Shown: positions 27,331-36,092 of the stretch, in pieces
How positions within the stretch are numbered: position 1 is the first letter of the stretch
Layout: every line of letters begins with the position of its first letter
Source: an uncultured Clostridia bacterium
Lineage (GTDB): Bacteria > Bacillota > Clostridia > Oscillospirales > Ruminococcaceae
Length of the DNA stretch: 64,000 nt
Reading direction: 5' to 3'
NCBI GenBank assembly: GCA_947627045.1
Contig: CANQUM010000002.1
Location: 1 to 64,000 of the forward strand
The notes under the pieces: generated by a model
Database searches by the model: none
Told to the model about the DNA's origin: nothing
What the model saw: only the letters and a program-made list of their open reading frames with translations
Position numbers and translations under genes: made by a program

Positions 27331-27386
27331 TTGACAGTAGAAAATCAAAGTGCTAAAATAAGGTATGTCAGAAATGGCATACCTTA
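27331..27386 (+). promoter_or_regulatory. Consensus promoter with palindrome at the transcription start
   Basis: TTGACA (27331-27336) and TAAAAT (27354-27359) lie 17 bases apart. The last base of the -10 begins a perfect 9-bp inverted repeat, TAAGGTATG (27359-27367) and CATACCTTA (27378-27386), which covers the predicted start of the transcript. It may be an operator or a 5' stabilising hairpin; a weak terminator for the GH5 gene upstream is also possible. Confidence 0.7.
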
Positions 27387-27405
27387 TTTCATAGGAGGAA
27401 TAAAA

Positions 27406-28386
27406 ATGAAACTAAAACAAATTTTATCAGGATTAACGGCAACAATTTTGGCATTATCATCTGTTGCTGTTGCATCATTCACATCATCTGCTGCTGATAC
27501 TATTGAACCGTCAAACGGTTGGTATGAAACAACAGGAAAACTTGAAGGCGATCAGTTCAAGCTAATTCAGGATTGGGGAAATCAAACTAAATTACCTGAG
27601 CTATATCAAAAAAATGAACTTTATATTGCAATTGATGTTAAAGGTATAACAACACCGATTGCCGCTTACATGATTTTTTCAAACGGAGTTGACTGGACAG
27701 CTTGGAATCCGGACGATAACGGAAATCCATTAGTACAAATCGATAAAGACGGAGTTTATGTTATCCCATGGAAGGGTACCTCATCTGTTAATGCTGAGGT
27801 AGTTTTGTTCCTTGCGGCAGCATTTAAAACTGCTGATAATTCAGCTGTATATTATGCTGCTGATAACGGTGTTACCTGTTCTCTTATCGGTGTTTACTTA
27901 ACAGATCCTTCAGATGAATTAATTGATAACAATGATGATACATCAAATTCTTCTAGCGAATCATCAAGTGAATCGTCATCTGAATCATCAAGCAAATCAT
28001 CAGCGCCTACTACAGCGCCTAATTCAACAAGCAATATAACTACAACAGCACCCACATCAAAGGTAACACCTGTAGCTCCAAAGGCAACAAAAACAACTGT
28101 CGCTAAGCCTGCAAAAGTTAAAAATGTTAAGGTGAAAGCAAAGAAAAAGAAGCTCAATGTAAGCTGGAAAAAGGTAAGCGGAGCAAAAGGCTATAAGGTA
28201 ACATATGCAACTAACAATAAATTTACCAAAGGTAAGAAAACATCTATTGTAAAGAAGAACAAAATTACTATTAAAAATCTTAAATCAAATAAAAAGTACT
28301 ATATTAAAGTTAGAGCCTTCAATAATGCAAACGGTAAAAAGAATTTCGGTCCTTGGTCAAAGGTTGTAAAGAAAAAAGCTAAATAA
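27406..28386 (+). CDS. Secreted possible carbohydrate-binding protein with Ser-rich linker and Lys-rich Fn3 C-terminus
   Basis: The right start is the ATG at 27406 behind aggaggaa (the track start is 29 codons upstream), giving 326 aa. A signal peptide (MKLKQILSGLTATILALSSVAVASFTSSA) is followed by a single beta-sandwich-like domain (about 30-165) rich in exposed aromatics (NGWYETTG, WNPDDNG, VIPWKG), a plausible but unclassified carbohydrate-binding module. Then comes a tandem Ser-Ser-Glu linker (SSSESSSESSSESSSKSS), a Thr/Pro linker and the basic Fn3-like domain with WKKVSGAKGYKVTY and KKYYIKVRAF. No catalytic domain is seen. It lies directly behind the GH5 gene but has its own promoter. 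Confidence 0.7.
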   Translation: MKLKQILSGLTATILALSSVAVASFTSSAADTIEPSNGWYETTGKLEGDQFKLIQDWGNQTKLPELYQKNELYIAIDVKGITTPIAAYMIFSNGVDWTAWNPDDNGNPLVQIDKDGVYVIPWKGTSSVNAEVVLFLAAAFKTADNSAVYYAADNGVTCSLIGVYLTDPSDELIDNNDDTSNSSSESSSESSSESSSKSSAPTTAPNSTSNITTTAPTSKVTPVAPKATKTTVAKPAKVKNVKVKAKKKKLNVSWKKVSGAKGYKVTYATNNKFTKGKKTSIVKKNKITIKNLKSNKKYYIKVRAFNNANGKKNFGPWSKVVKKKAK

Positions 28387-28400
28387 TTTAATATTATTAA

Positions 28401-28436
28401 AGCCGTTCAGGATAAAACCTGAACGGTTTGTTTTTT
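28401..28436 (+). terminator. Terminator of the CBM-like gene
   Basis: AGCCGTTCAGG and CCTGAACGGTT pair around ATAAAA, followed by TGTTTTTT. Confidence 0.9.
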
Positions 28437-28558
28437 ACTGTTTTGGGATAAAATTTTCTATTTATTTCATAATATAAAATGTATAGTGTTAAATCAAAGC
28501 CGTGTTAAACTATTCAAAAAGAATGCTTTTTTATGGTTAATTTTAGGCAAAAGGTAGA

Positions 28559-28576
28559 ATGTTAAATAATTAACAA
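28559..28576. promoter_or_regulatory. Rex operator upstream of rex-adhE
   Basis: ATGTTAA-ATAA-TTAACAA matches the clostridial Rex consensus TTGTTAA-N4-TTAACAA with one mismatch. It lies 8 bases upstream of the -35 box of the rex promoter, so rex-adhE should be autoregulated by the NADH/NAD+ ratio. Confidence 0.8.
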
Positions 28577-28584
28577 TATTATCA

Positions 28585-28613
28585 TTGACAACGCAATTAT
28601 GTGATATTATAAT
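28585..28613 (+). promoter_or_regulatory. Consensus promoter of rex-adhE
   Basis: TTGACA and TATAAT are separated by 17 bases. Confidence 0.85.
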
Positions 28614-28664
28614 TATACCGATAAATTAATACCGATTAAAGCTTCTGACTTGTGAGGTGATAAT

Positions 28665-29309
28665 ATGTCAGAGTCAGAAAAAACGGTGTCAAAGCAAACT
28701 GTCAAAAGACTTCCCAACTATTTGACTTATTTGAAAGGCAAGGCAGATGAAGGTATTATCAATATTTCTGCACCTGTTGTTGCCAAAGGCTTAAATTTAA
28801 ACGAGGTACAGGTCAGAAAGGATCTAGCATCAGTGAGCGAAAGCGGCGGAAAGCCCAGAACAGGCTATCTGCTAAGCAAGCTGATAATGGATATAGAAAA
28901 GTATTTAGGCTATGATAATATTAAAGACGCTATTGTTGTAGGGGTTGGACATCTAGGCAGTGCATTGATGTCATTTAAGGGTTTTAAAAGTCATGGGCTC
29001 AACGTAATTGCAGGCTTTGACACTAGCGGCGATTTAATAGGAACAGAGCTTCACGGAAAAAAGATTTATCCAAACAGCCGTATAATTGAACTTTGCACAA
29101 AGCTCAATGTTCACATAGGGATAATAACCGTTCCCGACGAGTATGCTCAAGAGGTCTGCGACATTATGGTCAAAGCTGGTATTAAGGCTATATGGAACTT
29201 CGCTCAGGTACATTTAAAAGTACCCGACAGCATTGTAGTTCAAAACGAGAACCTTGCAGCGTCGCTTGCGATTTTGTCGAGAACCATCAGTAAAAAAGAT
29301 GCTGACTGA
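28665..29309 (+). CDS. rex: Redox-sensing transcriptional repressor Rex
   Basis: This 214-aa repressor leaves its operators when NADH is high. The N-terminal winged helix (about 5-75) has RLPNYLTYLKGKADEGIINISAPVVAKGLNLNEVQVRKDLA, and the Rossmann domain shows VVGVGHLGSALMSF with the GxGxxG NAD motif. The C-terminal WNFAQVHLKVPDSIVVQNENLAASLAILS is the family's swapped helix region. Start ATG behind gaggtgat. It precedes adhE by about 40 bases in one operon, and a Rex operator lies upstream. Confidence 0.97.
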   Translation: MSESEKTVSKQTVKRLPNYLTYLKGKADEGIINISAPVVAKGLNLNEVQVRKDLASVSESGGKPRTGYLLSKLIMDIEKYLGYDNIKDAIVVGVGHLGSALMSFKGFKSHGLNVIAGFDTSGDLIGTELHGKKIYPNSRIIELCTKLNVHIGIITVPDEYAQEVCDIMVKAGIKAIWNFAQVHLKVPDSIVVQNENLAASLAILSRTISKKDAD

Positions 29310-29348
29310 TAAATTATATTTTTATATCATGATAGGAGAGATTTTTTA

Positions 29349-31994
29349 ATGAGTAACAAAAAGGAAACATCGTGCGAGACAAAGACAATACTTGTTGACA
29401 GCGTTGAATCTTTAGACGCAAGACTTAAACAATTGAGAAAGGCTCAGGAAGAGTTCGCTGCATTTTCGCAGGAAAAGGTCGATGAGATTTTCAAAGCGGC
29501 GGCAATTGCTGCTAACAAGCAGAGAATACCTCTTGCAAAAATGGCTGTTGAAGAAACAGGTATGGGAATAGTTGAAGACAAGGTAATAAAAAACAACTAT
29601 GCGGCTGAATATATTTACAACGCATATAAAGATACTAAAACCTGCGACATAATTGAAAGAGACGAAGCATTCGGAACAATCAAGGTAGCAGAGCCTATCG
29701 GTGTAGTCGCAGCGGTAATCCCTACTACCAATCCGACGTCGACCGCAATATTCAAGACCCTAATCTGCTTAAAGACAAGAAACGCAATTATTATCTCCCC
29801 TCACCCGAGAGCTAAAAACTGCACGATCGAAGCTGCAAAAATCGTTCTGGAAGCCGCTGTTAAAGCAGGCGCACCTGAGGGAATTATCGCTTGGATAGAC
29901 GTTCCGTCCCTTGAGCTTACAAATATGGTAATGAGCGAGGCTGATATTATTCTCGCAACGGGCGGACCGGGTATGGTTCACGCTGCTTATTCAAGCGGAA
30001 AGCCTGCTTTGGGTGTCGGTGCAGGAAACGTACCTGCTGTTATTGATAAATCGGCTGATATTAAAATGGCTGTAAACTCAATTATTCACTCAAAGACGTT
30101 TGATAACGGCGTTATATGTGCATCTGAGCAATCTGTTATTGTTGACAAGGATATTTACCTTGACGTCAAGAAAGAGTTCAAAGAACGAGGATGTTACATT
30201 CTAAATAGGTCAGAGACCAAAAAGCTCGGCGAAACAATGATCATCAACGGTTCTCTAAACTCAAAAATTGCAGGTCAGTCTGCATACGACATTGCTAAGC
30301 TCGCAGGAATAGACGTTCCTGAAAGGACAAAAATTCTTATCGGAGAGGTTACTTCAGTTTCTCTCGATGAGCCTTTCGCTCACGAAAAGCTGTCTCCTGT
30401 TCTGGGTATGTATAAGTCAAGGAGCTTCGACGATGCTTTAAACAAAGCCGACCACCTAATTAAAGACGGCGGCTACGGACACACTGCTTCGCTTTATGTA
30501 AATCCTGTAACTGAAAAAGAAAAAATCGACAAGTTTGCAAATATGATGAAAACCTGCCGTATTCTTGTAAACACTCCGTCGTCTCACGGCGGTATCGGCG
30601 ACCTTTATAACTTTATGCTTTCACCGTCGCTTACGCTTGGCTGCGGTTCATGGGGCGGAAATTCAGTTTCTGAGAATGTCGGAGTTAAGCATTTGTTAAA
30701 CATCAAGACCGTTGCCGAAAGGAGAGAGAATATGCTTTGGTTCAGAGCGCCTGAAAAGGTTTACTTCAAAAAGGGCTGTCTGCCTGTTGCACTTAAAGAG
30801 CTGAAAACAGTAATGAATAAAAAGAAGTGCTTTATAGTTACCGACCAATTTTTATATGAAAACGGATACACAAAATGTGTAACAGACCAATTAGACGAAA
30901 TGGGAATCAAGCACGCAACATTCTTCGACGTTGCTCCCGACCCGACTCTTGCCTGTGCATTAGAGGGTACAAAGCAGATGACTGCCTTCGGACCAGATGT
31001 TATTATCGCAGTCGGCGGAGGTTCGGCAATGGACGCCGCTAAGATCATGTGGGTGCTTTACGAACATCCTGAGGCTGACTTTATGGATATGGCAATGAGA
31101 TTCATTGACATAAGAAAGAGAGTTTACACATTCCCAAAAATGGGCGAAAAGGCATACTTTATCGCTGTTCCTACTTCATCGGGTACAGGCTCAGAGGTAA
31201 CGCCTTTTGCAGTTATAACAGACGAAAGAACCGGAACAAAATATCCTCTTGCCGACTACGAGCTGATGCCGAATATGGCAATCGTAGACGCCGATATGAT
31301 GATGAATCAGCCAAAGGGACTTACAGCAGCTTCGGGTATCGACGCTGTTACCCACGCTTTAGAAGCGTACGCATCTGTTATGGCAACAGATTACACAGAT
31401 GGTTTAGCCTTAAAAGCTCTTAAAAACATTTTCACATATCTGCCGTCTGCATACGAAAAAGGTGCTAACGATCCTCTCGCAAGAGAAAAGATGGCTACGG
31501 CTTCAACACTTGCAGGTATGGCGTTTGCAAATGCGTTCTTAGGCGTTTGCCACTCAATGGCTCATAAGCTAGGAGCTTATCATCACCTGCCTCACGGCGT
31601 TGCCAACGCACTTTTAATAGACAATGTTATGAGATTTAATGCAAACCCATCGCCTAGAAAGATGGGAACATTTTCACAATATCAATATCCTCATACCCTT
31701 GAAAGATACTGCGAATGTGCAAACTTCTTAGGTATAAAGGGCAAGGACGACAAGGAAACTCTTGAGCTGTTTATAGACGCTATCGACGAGCTTAAAGAAA
31801 CGGTTGGTATCAAGAAGTCAATAAAGGATTACGGAATATCCGAAGAGGATTTTATGACAACGATAGACCAGATGACTGAAGACGCTTTCGACGACCAATG
31901 CACAGGCGCTAACCCGAGATACCCGCTTATGAGCGAGATCAAGGATATGTATTTAAAGGCATACTATGGCGAAAAGCTGATAGAAAAACGCTAA
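29349..31994 (+). CDS. adhE: Bifunctional aldehyde/alcohol dehydrogenase AdhE
   Basis: AdhE reduces acetyl-CoA to acetaldehyde and then ethanol, using two NADH. The 881-aa length is standard. The N-terminal CoA-acylating aldehyde dehydrogenase domain (about 15-450) has ATGGPGMV and the catalytic cysteine in NGVICASEQS. The C-terminal iron-dependent alcohol dehydrogenase domain (about 475-880) has VGGGSAMDAAK and the metal-binding histidines in GVCHSMAHKLGAYHHLPHG. The start has a taggagag site. It follows rex, which should repress it when NADH is low. Together with PFL it forms the ethanol branch of fermentation. The protein is expected to form spirosomes. Confidence 0.98.
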   Translation: MSNKKETSCETKTILVDSVESLDARLKQLRKAQEEFAAFSQEKVDEIFKAAAIAANKQRIPLAKMAVEETGMGIVEDKVIKNNYAAEYIYNAYKDTKTCDIIERDEAFGTIKVAEPIGVVAAVIPTTNPTSTAIFKTLICLKTRNAIIISPHPRAKNCTIEAAKIVLEAAVKAGAPEGIIAWIDVPSLELTNMVMSEADIILATGGPGMVHAAYSSGKPALGVGAGNVPAVIDKSADIKMAVNSIIHSKTFDNGVICASEQSVIVDKDIYLDVKKEFKERGCYILNRSETKKLGETMIINGSLNSKIAGQSAYDIAKLAGIDVPERTKILIGEVTSVSLDEPFAHEKLSPVLGMYKSRSFDDALNKADHLIKDGGYGHTASLYVNPVTEKEKIDKFANMMKTCRILVNTPSSHGGIGDLYNFMLSPSLTLGCGSWGGNSVSENVGVKHLLNIKTVAERRENMLWFRAPEKVYFKKGCLPVALKELKTVMNKKKCFIVTDQFLYENGYTKCVTDQLDEMGIKHATFFDVAPDPTLACALEGTKQMTAFGPDVIIAVGGGSAMDAAKIMWVLYEHPEADFMDMAMRFIDIRKRVYTFPKMGEKAYFIAVPTSSGTGSEVTPFAVITDERTGTKYPLADYELMPNMAIVDADMMMNQPKGLTAASGIDAVTHALEAYASVMATDYTDGLALKALKNIFTYLPSAYEKGANDPLAREKMATASTLAGMAFANAFLGVCHSMAHKLGAYHHLPHGVANALLIDNVMRFNANPSPRKMGTFSQYQYPHTLERYCECANFLGIKGKDDKETLELFIDAIDELKETVGIKKSIKDYGISEEDFMTTIDQMTEDAFDDQCTGANPRYPLMSEIKDMYLKAYYGEKLIEKR

Positions 31995-32135
31995 AAGAAA
32001 AGCATATTGATTTTCTTACTATTGCGTTTTACTGCCGGCAATTGATAATACTTGCATTTAGAACATAATTTTGGTATTATTTAAAGGTAAAGATATTTAA
32101 TAGTTTGCAAATAAATTAATTGGAGGATATTGATT

Positions 32136-32885
32136 ATGGATTTCAAAGAAGTTGTAGCTGAAAGAAGCAAAAAGACCATATATAAAGACGGCGATAAAGC
32201 TATTAAGGTATTCAATGAAGATTTCAAAAAGTCTGACATTCTCAACGAAGCTCTTAATCAGGCAAGAGTTGAAGAAACAGGACTTAACATACCTTCCATT
32301 CTAGAGGTATCAAAAATAGACGGAAAATGGGCAATAACAAGCCAGTTTATCGAGGGTAAAACAATAGCAAAGCTGATAGAAGAAGAACCCGAAAAAACCG
32401 ACGAATATTTAGAGCGTTTTGTTGACGTTCAGCTGAAGATCCAAAGCAAGCAATGCCCGCTTTTAAACAAGTTGCAAGACAAAATGCAGGGCAAGATCTC
32501 CCAGACAGATTTAGACGCTACAACAAGATATGAGCTTCACACCCGCTTAGCAGGAATGCCAAAGCATCACAAGGTATGTCACGGAGATTTCAATCCTTCA
32601 AATGTTATCATAACAGAAAGCGGCGAGGCTTATGTAATCGACTGGGCTCACGCAACTCAGGGTAACGCTTCTGCCGACGCTGCAAGAACCTATCTTCTGT
32701 TTATGCTTCACGGTAAAAAGAAACTCGGAGAGAAGTATCTTAATCTCTTCTGTGAAAAGAGCGATACGGCAAAGCAGTATGTTCAGAAATGGATGCCTAT
32801 TGTAGCAGCTTCGCAGTCGGTAAAGGGCAACCCTGAGGAAAAGGACTTCTTAATGAAGTGGGTAAACGTAGTAGACTACGAATAA
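32136..32885 (+). CDS. Aminoglycoside-phosphotransferase-fold kinase
   Basis: The track start is a TTG; the ATG at 32136 with a ggagg site gives 249 aa. This is a kinase of the APH/choline kinase fold: DGDKAIKVFNED (ATP-lysine strand), the catalytic loop VCHGDFNPSNVII and the metal-binding VIDWAHATQGNASADAARTYLL. Relatives in Clostridia are annotated as phosphotransferase family proteins of unknown substrate; resistance is not implied. It follows adhE by about 140 bases and may be read from its own promoter. Confidence 0.8.
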   Translation: MDFKEVVAERSKKTIYKDGDKAIKVFNEDFKKSDILNEALNQARVEETGLNIPSILEVSKIDGKWAITSQFIEGKTIAKLIEEEPEKTDEYLERFVDVQLKIQSKQCPLLNKLQDKMQGKISQTDLDATTRYELHTRLAGMPKHHKVCHGDFNPSNVIITESGEAYVIDWAHATQGNASADAARTYLLFMLHGKKKLGEKYLNLFCEKSDTAKQYVQKWMPIVAASQSVKGNPEEKDFLMKWVNVVDYE

Positions 32886-32909
32886 ACTGCACTTAAATTA
32901 ATATATAAA

Positions 32910-33206
32910 AAAACAAAGGCTCCCGATATTTAATCGGAAACTCAACCAATTGAAAAGAGTTCCGTTTAATCAATTAAAAGTTTTAGGTCAAGCCTTTTTC
33001 AAAAGGCTTGCGGGTCAAGGGCAGAGCCCTGTCGCCGACCGCAGTCGGCGAAATACTCATTATCCGTAGGGCGTTCCGAAAAGGGTGAATTTTAAAATAG
33101 TCCAGTGGACTATTTTAAAAGAGGGGAAGCCCTACAAGAGAGGGCTTCCCCTAAAACAGACTTTATCTACAGACAAAAGCTCCCGATGTTTAACCGGGAG
33201 CTTAAT
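32910..33206. repeat. Hairpin-rich intergenic repeat element
   Basis: About 300 bases between convergent genes hold at least five inverted repeats: AAGCCTTTT/AAAAGGCTT (32990-33009), CGCCGAC/GTCGGCG (33033-33050), a 31-base near-perfect palindrome TTTTAAAATAGTCCA/TGGACTATTTTAAAA (33090-33120), GGGGAAGCCCT/AGGGCTTCCCC (33123-33151) and AGCTCCCGG/TCGGGAGCT (about 33179-33202), the last being a terminator for the gene ending at 33220. A similar but damaged copy of that last hairpin (GCTCCCGATatttaATCGG) lies at about 32919, so the element seems to sit between two copies of a terminator-like sequence. It resembles a dispersed REP-like element. Confidence 0.65.
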
Positions 33207-33219
33207 TTTATCTCTATCT

Positions 33220-33984
33220 TTAATTGCGAGAACCTTTTGAATCGTAATTGTCAAAATCCTCTGAATCCTCTGCATAGATTATTTCTGGCTCATCGTCATA
33301 GTCCTCACGGAAGTTCTGATTTCTCGTATTATCATAACCGTTATAGTTCTGATTGTCATAATACCCGTCGTTGTAATCATTACCGCCGTTACCTGTGCCC
33401 TGATAATCGTCGTAGTCGTCATAATCATCGTAATCGTTATCGTTCTTTTTATTTTTGTATCTCATCCACAGAACTACCGCAATTATCGCAATTACCAATA
33501 CTATAATTACCATCATCAAAACCGACTGAAACAGCGACATACTTCCTCTTGGTTTTTCATCTGAGTTAGTTACCATAGATGCTGAAGCTGTTTCTTTATC
33601 GTCATCTTTATCCTTTTTAGAAGCAGCGGAAGTAGTCTTTACCTGTGCAGGATTATTGTTGACCGTCGTGTCCTTGTACTCATATGTCTGAGCCTTAGTA
33701 GTGGTCGTTTTTGTCTTTGATTTTTTTGAACGCTTAGTGGTAGTTTCAGATGTCGCAGTAGTTGTAGTAGTGGTAGTCGTGGTTGTTGTAATCGTAGTTG
33801 TCGGAGTGGTAACAGTATCGGTATCTTCGGCTTCGGTAACAGAGCTTGTAGGCTCGTAAGCCTGCTCGCTGTCATTGTTTGAAGGCTCAGCGGCAGAATC
33901 TTCCGCAAAAGCAAATAAACAAGCTGCCGGCATTATAACAAGCGACAATATTATGCAAAGTATTACTTTCAGCTTATCTGACAT
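33220..33984 (-). CDS. Thr-rich single-pass surface protein with Asp/Tyr/Asn-rich tail
   Basis: Two ATGs lie two codons apart; the second (33984) has the better spacing to ggaag, giving 254 aa. A signal peptide (ending AFA) is followed by a Ser/Thr/acidic extracellular segment with an 11-residue Thr run (TTTTTTTTTTT), a basic stretch, one membrane helix (about 160-182, SLFQSVLMMVIIVLVIAIIAVVLWM) and a cytosolic tail with repeated DYDDYDDYDDY and many Asn/Gly. No enzyme domain is present. Low-complexity composition makes homology weak evidence. A mucin-like, possibly O-glycosylated surface protein is plausible. Confidence 0.65.
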   Translation of the reverse strand: MSDKLKVILCIILSLVIMPAACLFAFAEDSAAEPSNNDSEQAYEPTSSVTEAEDTDTVTTPTTTITTTTTTTTTTTATSETTTKRSKKSKTKTTTTKAQTYEYKDTTVNNNPAQVKTTSAASKKDKDDDKETASASMVTNSDEKPRGSMSLFQSVLMMVIIVLVIAIIAVVLWMRYKNKKNDNDYDDYDDYDDYQGTGNGGNDYNDGYYDNQNYNGYDNTRNQNFREDYDDEPEIIYAEDSEDFDNYDSKGSRN

Positions 33985-34086
33985 TTTCATCTTCCTTTCG
34001 TTTTGTTGTCTGTTTATATATTAAATTATACCCTTATTATTTCCTAAAGTCAAATGTATTAGTAATATTAAGTCATTAAATTATAT

Positions 34087-35925
34087 TTAAACTATACATA
34101 TATTATACTTATCCAGCCAGTAATTTACCTGTAAAAGATACGCTATTGTCTGAGGCTTTGCCATAAGCTGTCCGTACCAGTATATTTCCTCCTCGCGCTT
34201 AAGCAGCTTTTCCAGTTCCGACTTCTTTACTATATGAAGAATAGGCGATGCAGAATTCTCTATTACCTCCTCCATCAGCCTTGTAACAGCAGAAAGATAG
34301 TTCGGATTGTGCGTTTTAGGGTAAGGGCTTTTCTTTCTCCATAAAATTTGCTCTGGCAGGCAGTTGTCGACTTCCAGAGCCTTTCTCAAAAGACCCTTTT
34401 CCCTGCCCTCATAGTCCTTATACTTCCACGGAACAGAATATAAATACTCGGCGATACGGTAATCGCAAAACGGAACTCTCACCTCAAGACCGCTGTACAT
34501 ACTCATTCTATCTTTACGCTCAAGCAGATTTTGCATAAACCAGTCAACATTAAGCCTGAACATTTCACGCATACGTTTTTCGGTTTTATCAAAGTTATCA
34601 GGTACATTCACCTTGCCTATTGTATCAAGATACTTTTCATAAACATACTGCTGGGCATTGATAGATGATTTGAATTCATCTCTCAGCAAGCTGAAGCGGT
34701 ATGCTGTCGACTGCGACCACGGAAAGCCGTCCGTCATACGTATTTCCTTGTCTCTATACCACGGATAACCGCCGAAAATCTCATCGGCACATTCGCCTGA
34801 AAGAGCAACCTTGCAGGTGTTTTTCACCTCTCTGCAGAACAAAAGCATTGAGGCGTCAACGTCAGCCATTCCCGGCAGATCCCTTGCGTCGACCGACATA
34901 AAAAGTGCTTTTACAAGCTCAGGAGTATCTACCTTTATGTAATGATGATTGCTGCCCAAAAACTCAGCCATTTTGTCTACATAGATGTTATCGCTGTTTG
35001 GCTGAAACTTATTTACCTTGAAATACTTTTCATTATCGACATATTCAACTGAAAACGTATCAAGCTGACGGTTCTGCTTTTTATACTCTCTGTTGGTTAT
35101 AGCTGAGATCGCACTTGAATCAAGACCTCCCGATAAAAATGTTCCCAAAGGAACATCAGATACTATCTGACGTTTTATTGAATCGGTAACTAAGTATGTA
35201 ACCTTTTCTAAGCACTCTTCAAAAGTATCGTTACACTCCTTATCCTCAAGTTCCCAGTATTTCTTAATTTTAAGCCGTCCGTCTTTAAACGTCGCACAAT
35301 AACCCGGAAGAAGCTCTCTTATATCTTTATATACTCCGTAGCCCATCGTCCGTCCCGGACCTATAAGCATAATTTCTGCAATCGAAGTCAGATCGACGTG
35401 CGTCTTTATTAGAGGATGAGCAAGCATACCTTTTATCTCGCTTGAAAAAATAAGCCTGTCGCCCTTCTGCGAATAAAATAAAGGCTTAACACCCATTCTG
35501 TCCCGAGCCATAAATAGACTGTTGTCGTTTTCATTCCATATAGCATAGGCAAAAATGCCGTTTAGCTTTTTAACGCTTTCCTCTCCCCACTCTATAAAAG
35601 CCTTTAAAACAACCTCCGTATCCGAATGTCCATCAAATCTGTGTCCTTTGTATTTAAGCTCGTTTCTTACTTCATCTGTGTTGTAAATCTCACCGTTATA
35701 AACTATTATGTAATCTTCCCCGTATTCTTTCGTTATCATCGGCTGTATTCCGTTAAGAACATCTATTACAGCCAATCTGGTATGCACAAGTGCTACATCG
35801 TTATTTATATAAACTCCGTCCTGATCGGGGCCTCTCCTCTTGAGAACATTTTTTATATCATACAGATACCTTATATCTTTTTCAAAAACATCATTGCAGT
35901 TCACAGAGCCTGCTATTCCGCACAT
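34087..35925 (-). CDS. asnB: Asparagine synthetase, glutamine-hydrolysing
   Basis: This 612-aa enzyme makes asparagine from aspartate, ATP and glutamine. The catalytic N-terminal cysteine follows the start Met (MCGIAGSV), which fixes the start at 35925 rather than the track start three codons upstream. The glutaminase domain (1-200) is followed by the synthetase domain with the pyrophosphate loop TFLSGGLDSSAIS and the SGECADEIFGGYPWY segment. It starts behind gaggtg. No T-box or other leader structure was found in the short upstream region, so regulation by tRNA-Asn is not indicated. Confidence 0.96.
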   Translation of the reverse strand: MCGIAGSVNCNDVFEKDIRYLYDIKNVLKRRGPDQDGVYINNDVALVHTRLAVIDVLNGIQPMITKEYGEDYIIVYNGEIYNTDEVRNELKYKGHRFDGHSDTEVVLKAFIEWGEESVKKLNGIFAYAIWNENDNSLFMARDRMGVKPLFYSQKGDRLIFSSEIKGMLAHPLIKTHVDLTSIAEIMLIGPGRTMGYGVYKDIRELLPGYCATFKDGRLKIKKYWELEDKECNDTFEECLEKVTYLVTDSIKRQIVSDVPLGTFLSGGLDSSAISAITNREYKKQNRQLDTFSVEYVDNEKYFKVNKFQPNSDNIYVDKMAEFLGSNHHYIKVDTPELVKALFMSVDARDLPGMADVDASMLLFCREVKNTCKVALSGECADEIFGGYPWYRDKEIRMTDGFPWSQSTAYRFSLLRDEFKSSINAQQYVYEKYLDTIGKVNVPDNFDKTEKRMREMFRLNVDWFMQNLLERKDRMSMYSGLEVRVPFCDYRIAEYLYSVPWKYKDYEGREKGLLRKALEVDNCLPEQILWRKKSPYPKTHNPNYLSAVTRLMEEVIENSASPILHIVKKSELEKLLKREEEIYWYGQLMAKPQTIAYLLQVNYWLDKYNICIV

Positions 35926-36001
35926 AATAATCACCTCAGAATATTATATGATAATACTTAAAATCGGGTGCAAATCAAACGATATTATATGCAAAAAGAA
36001 A

Positions 36002-36019
36002 GGGCGTCAAAAGACGCCC
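36002..36019 (-). terminator. Terminator of the 272-aa membrane protein gene
   Basis: GGGCGTC and GACGCCC form a stem with AAAA loop, followed on the minus strand by TTTCTTTTT. Confidence 0.8.
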
Positions 36020-36092
36020 AAAGCTGTATCAATTTTAAGAAGTTTAATAAGATAGTATTAAAACGCTGACGGAGTGATTTTCTTGTTAAAAA

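Noticed and set aside
32136-32885. Aminoglycoside resistance gene
   Set aside because: The fold is APH-like, but the sequence belongs to a broad clostridial kinase group with unknown substrates; resistance is not supported.
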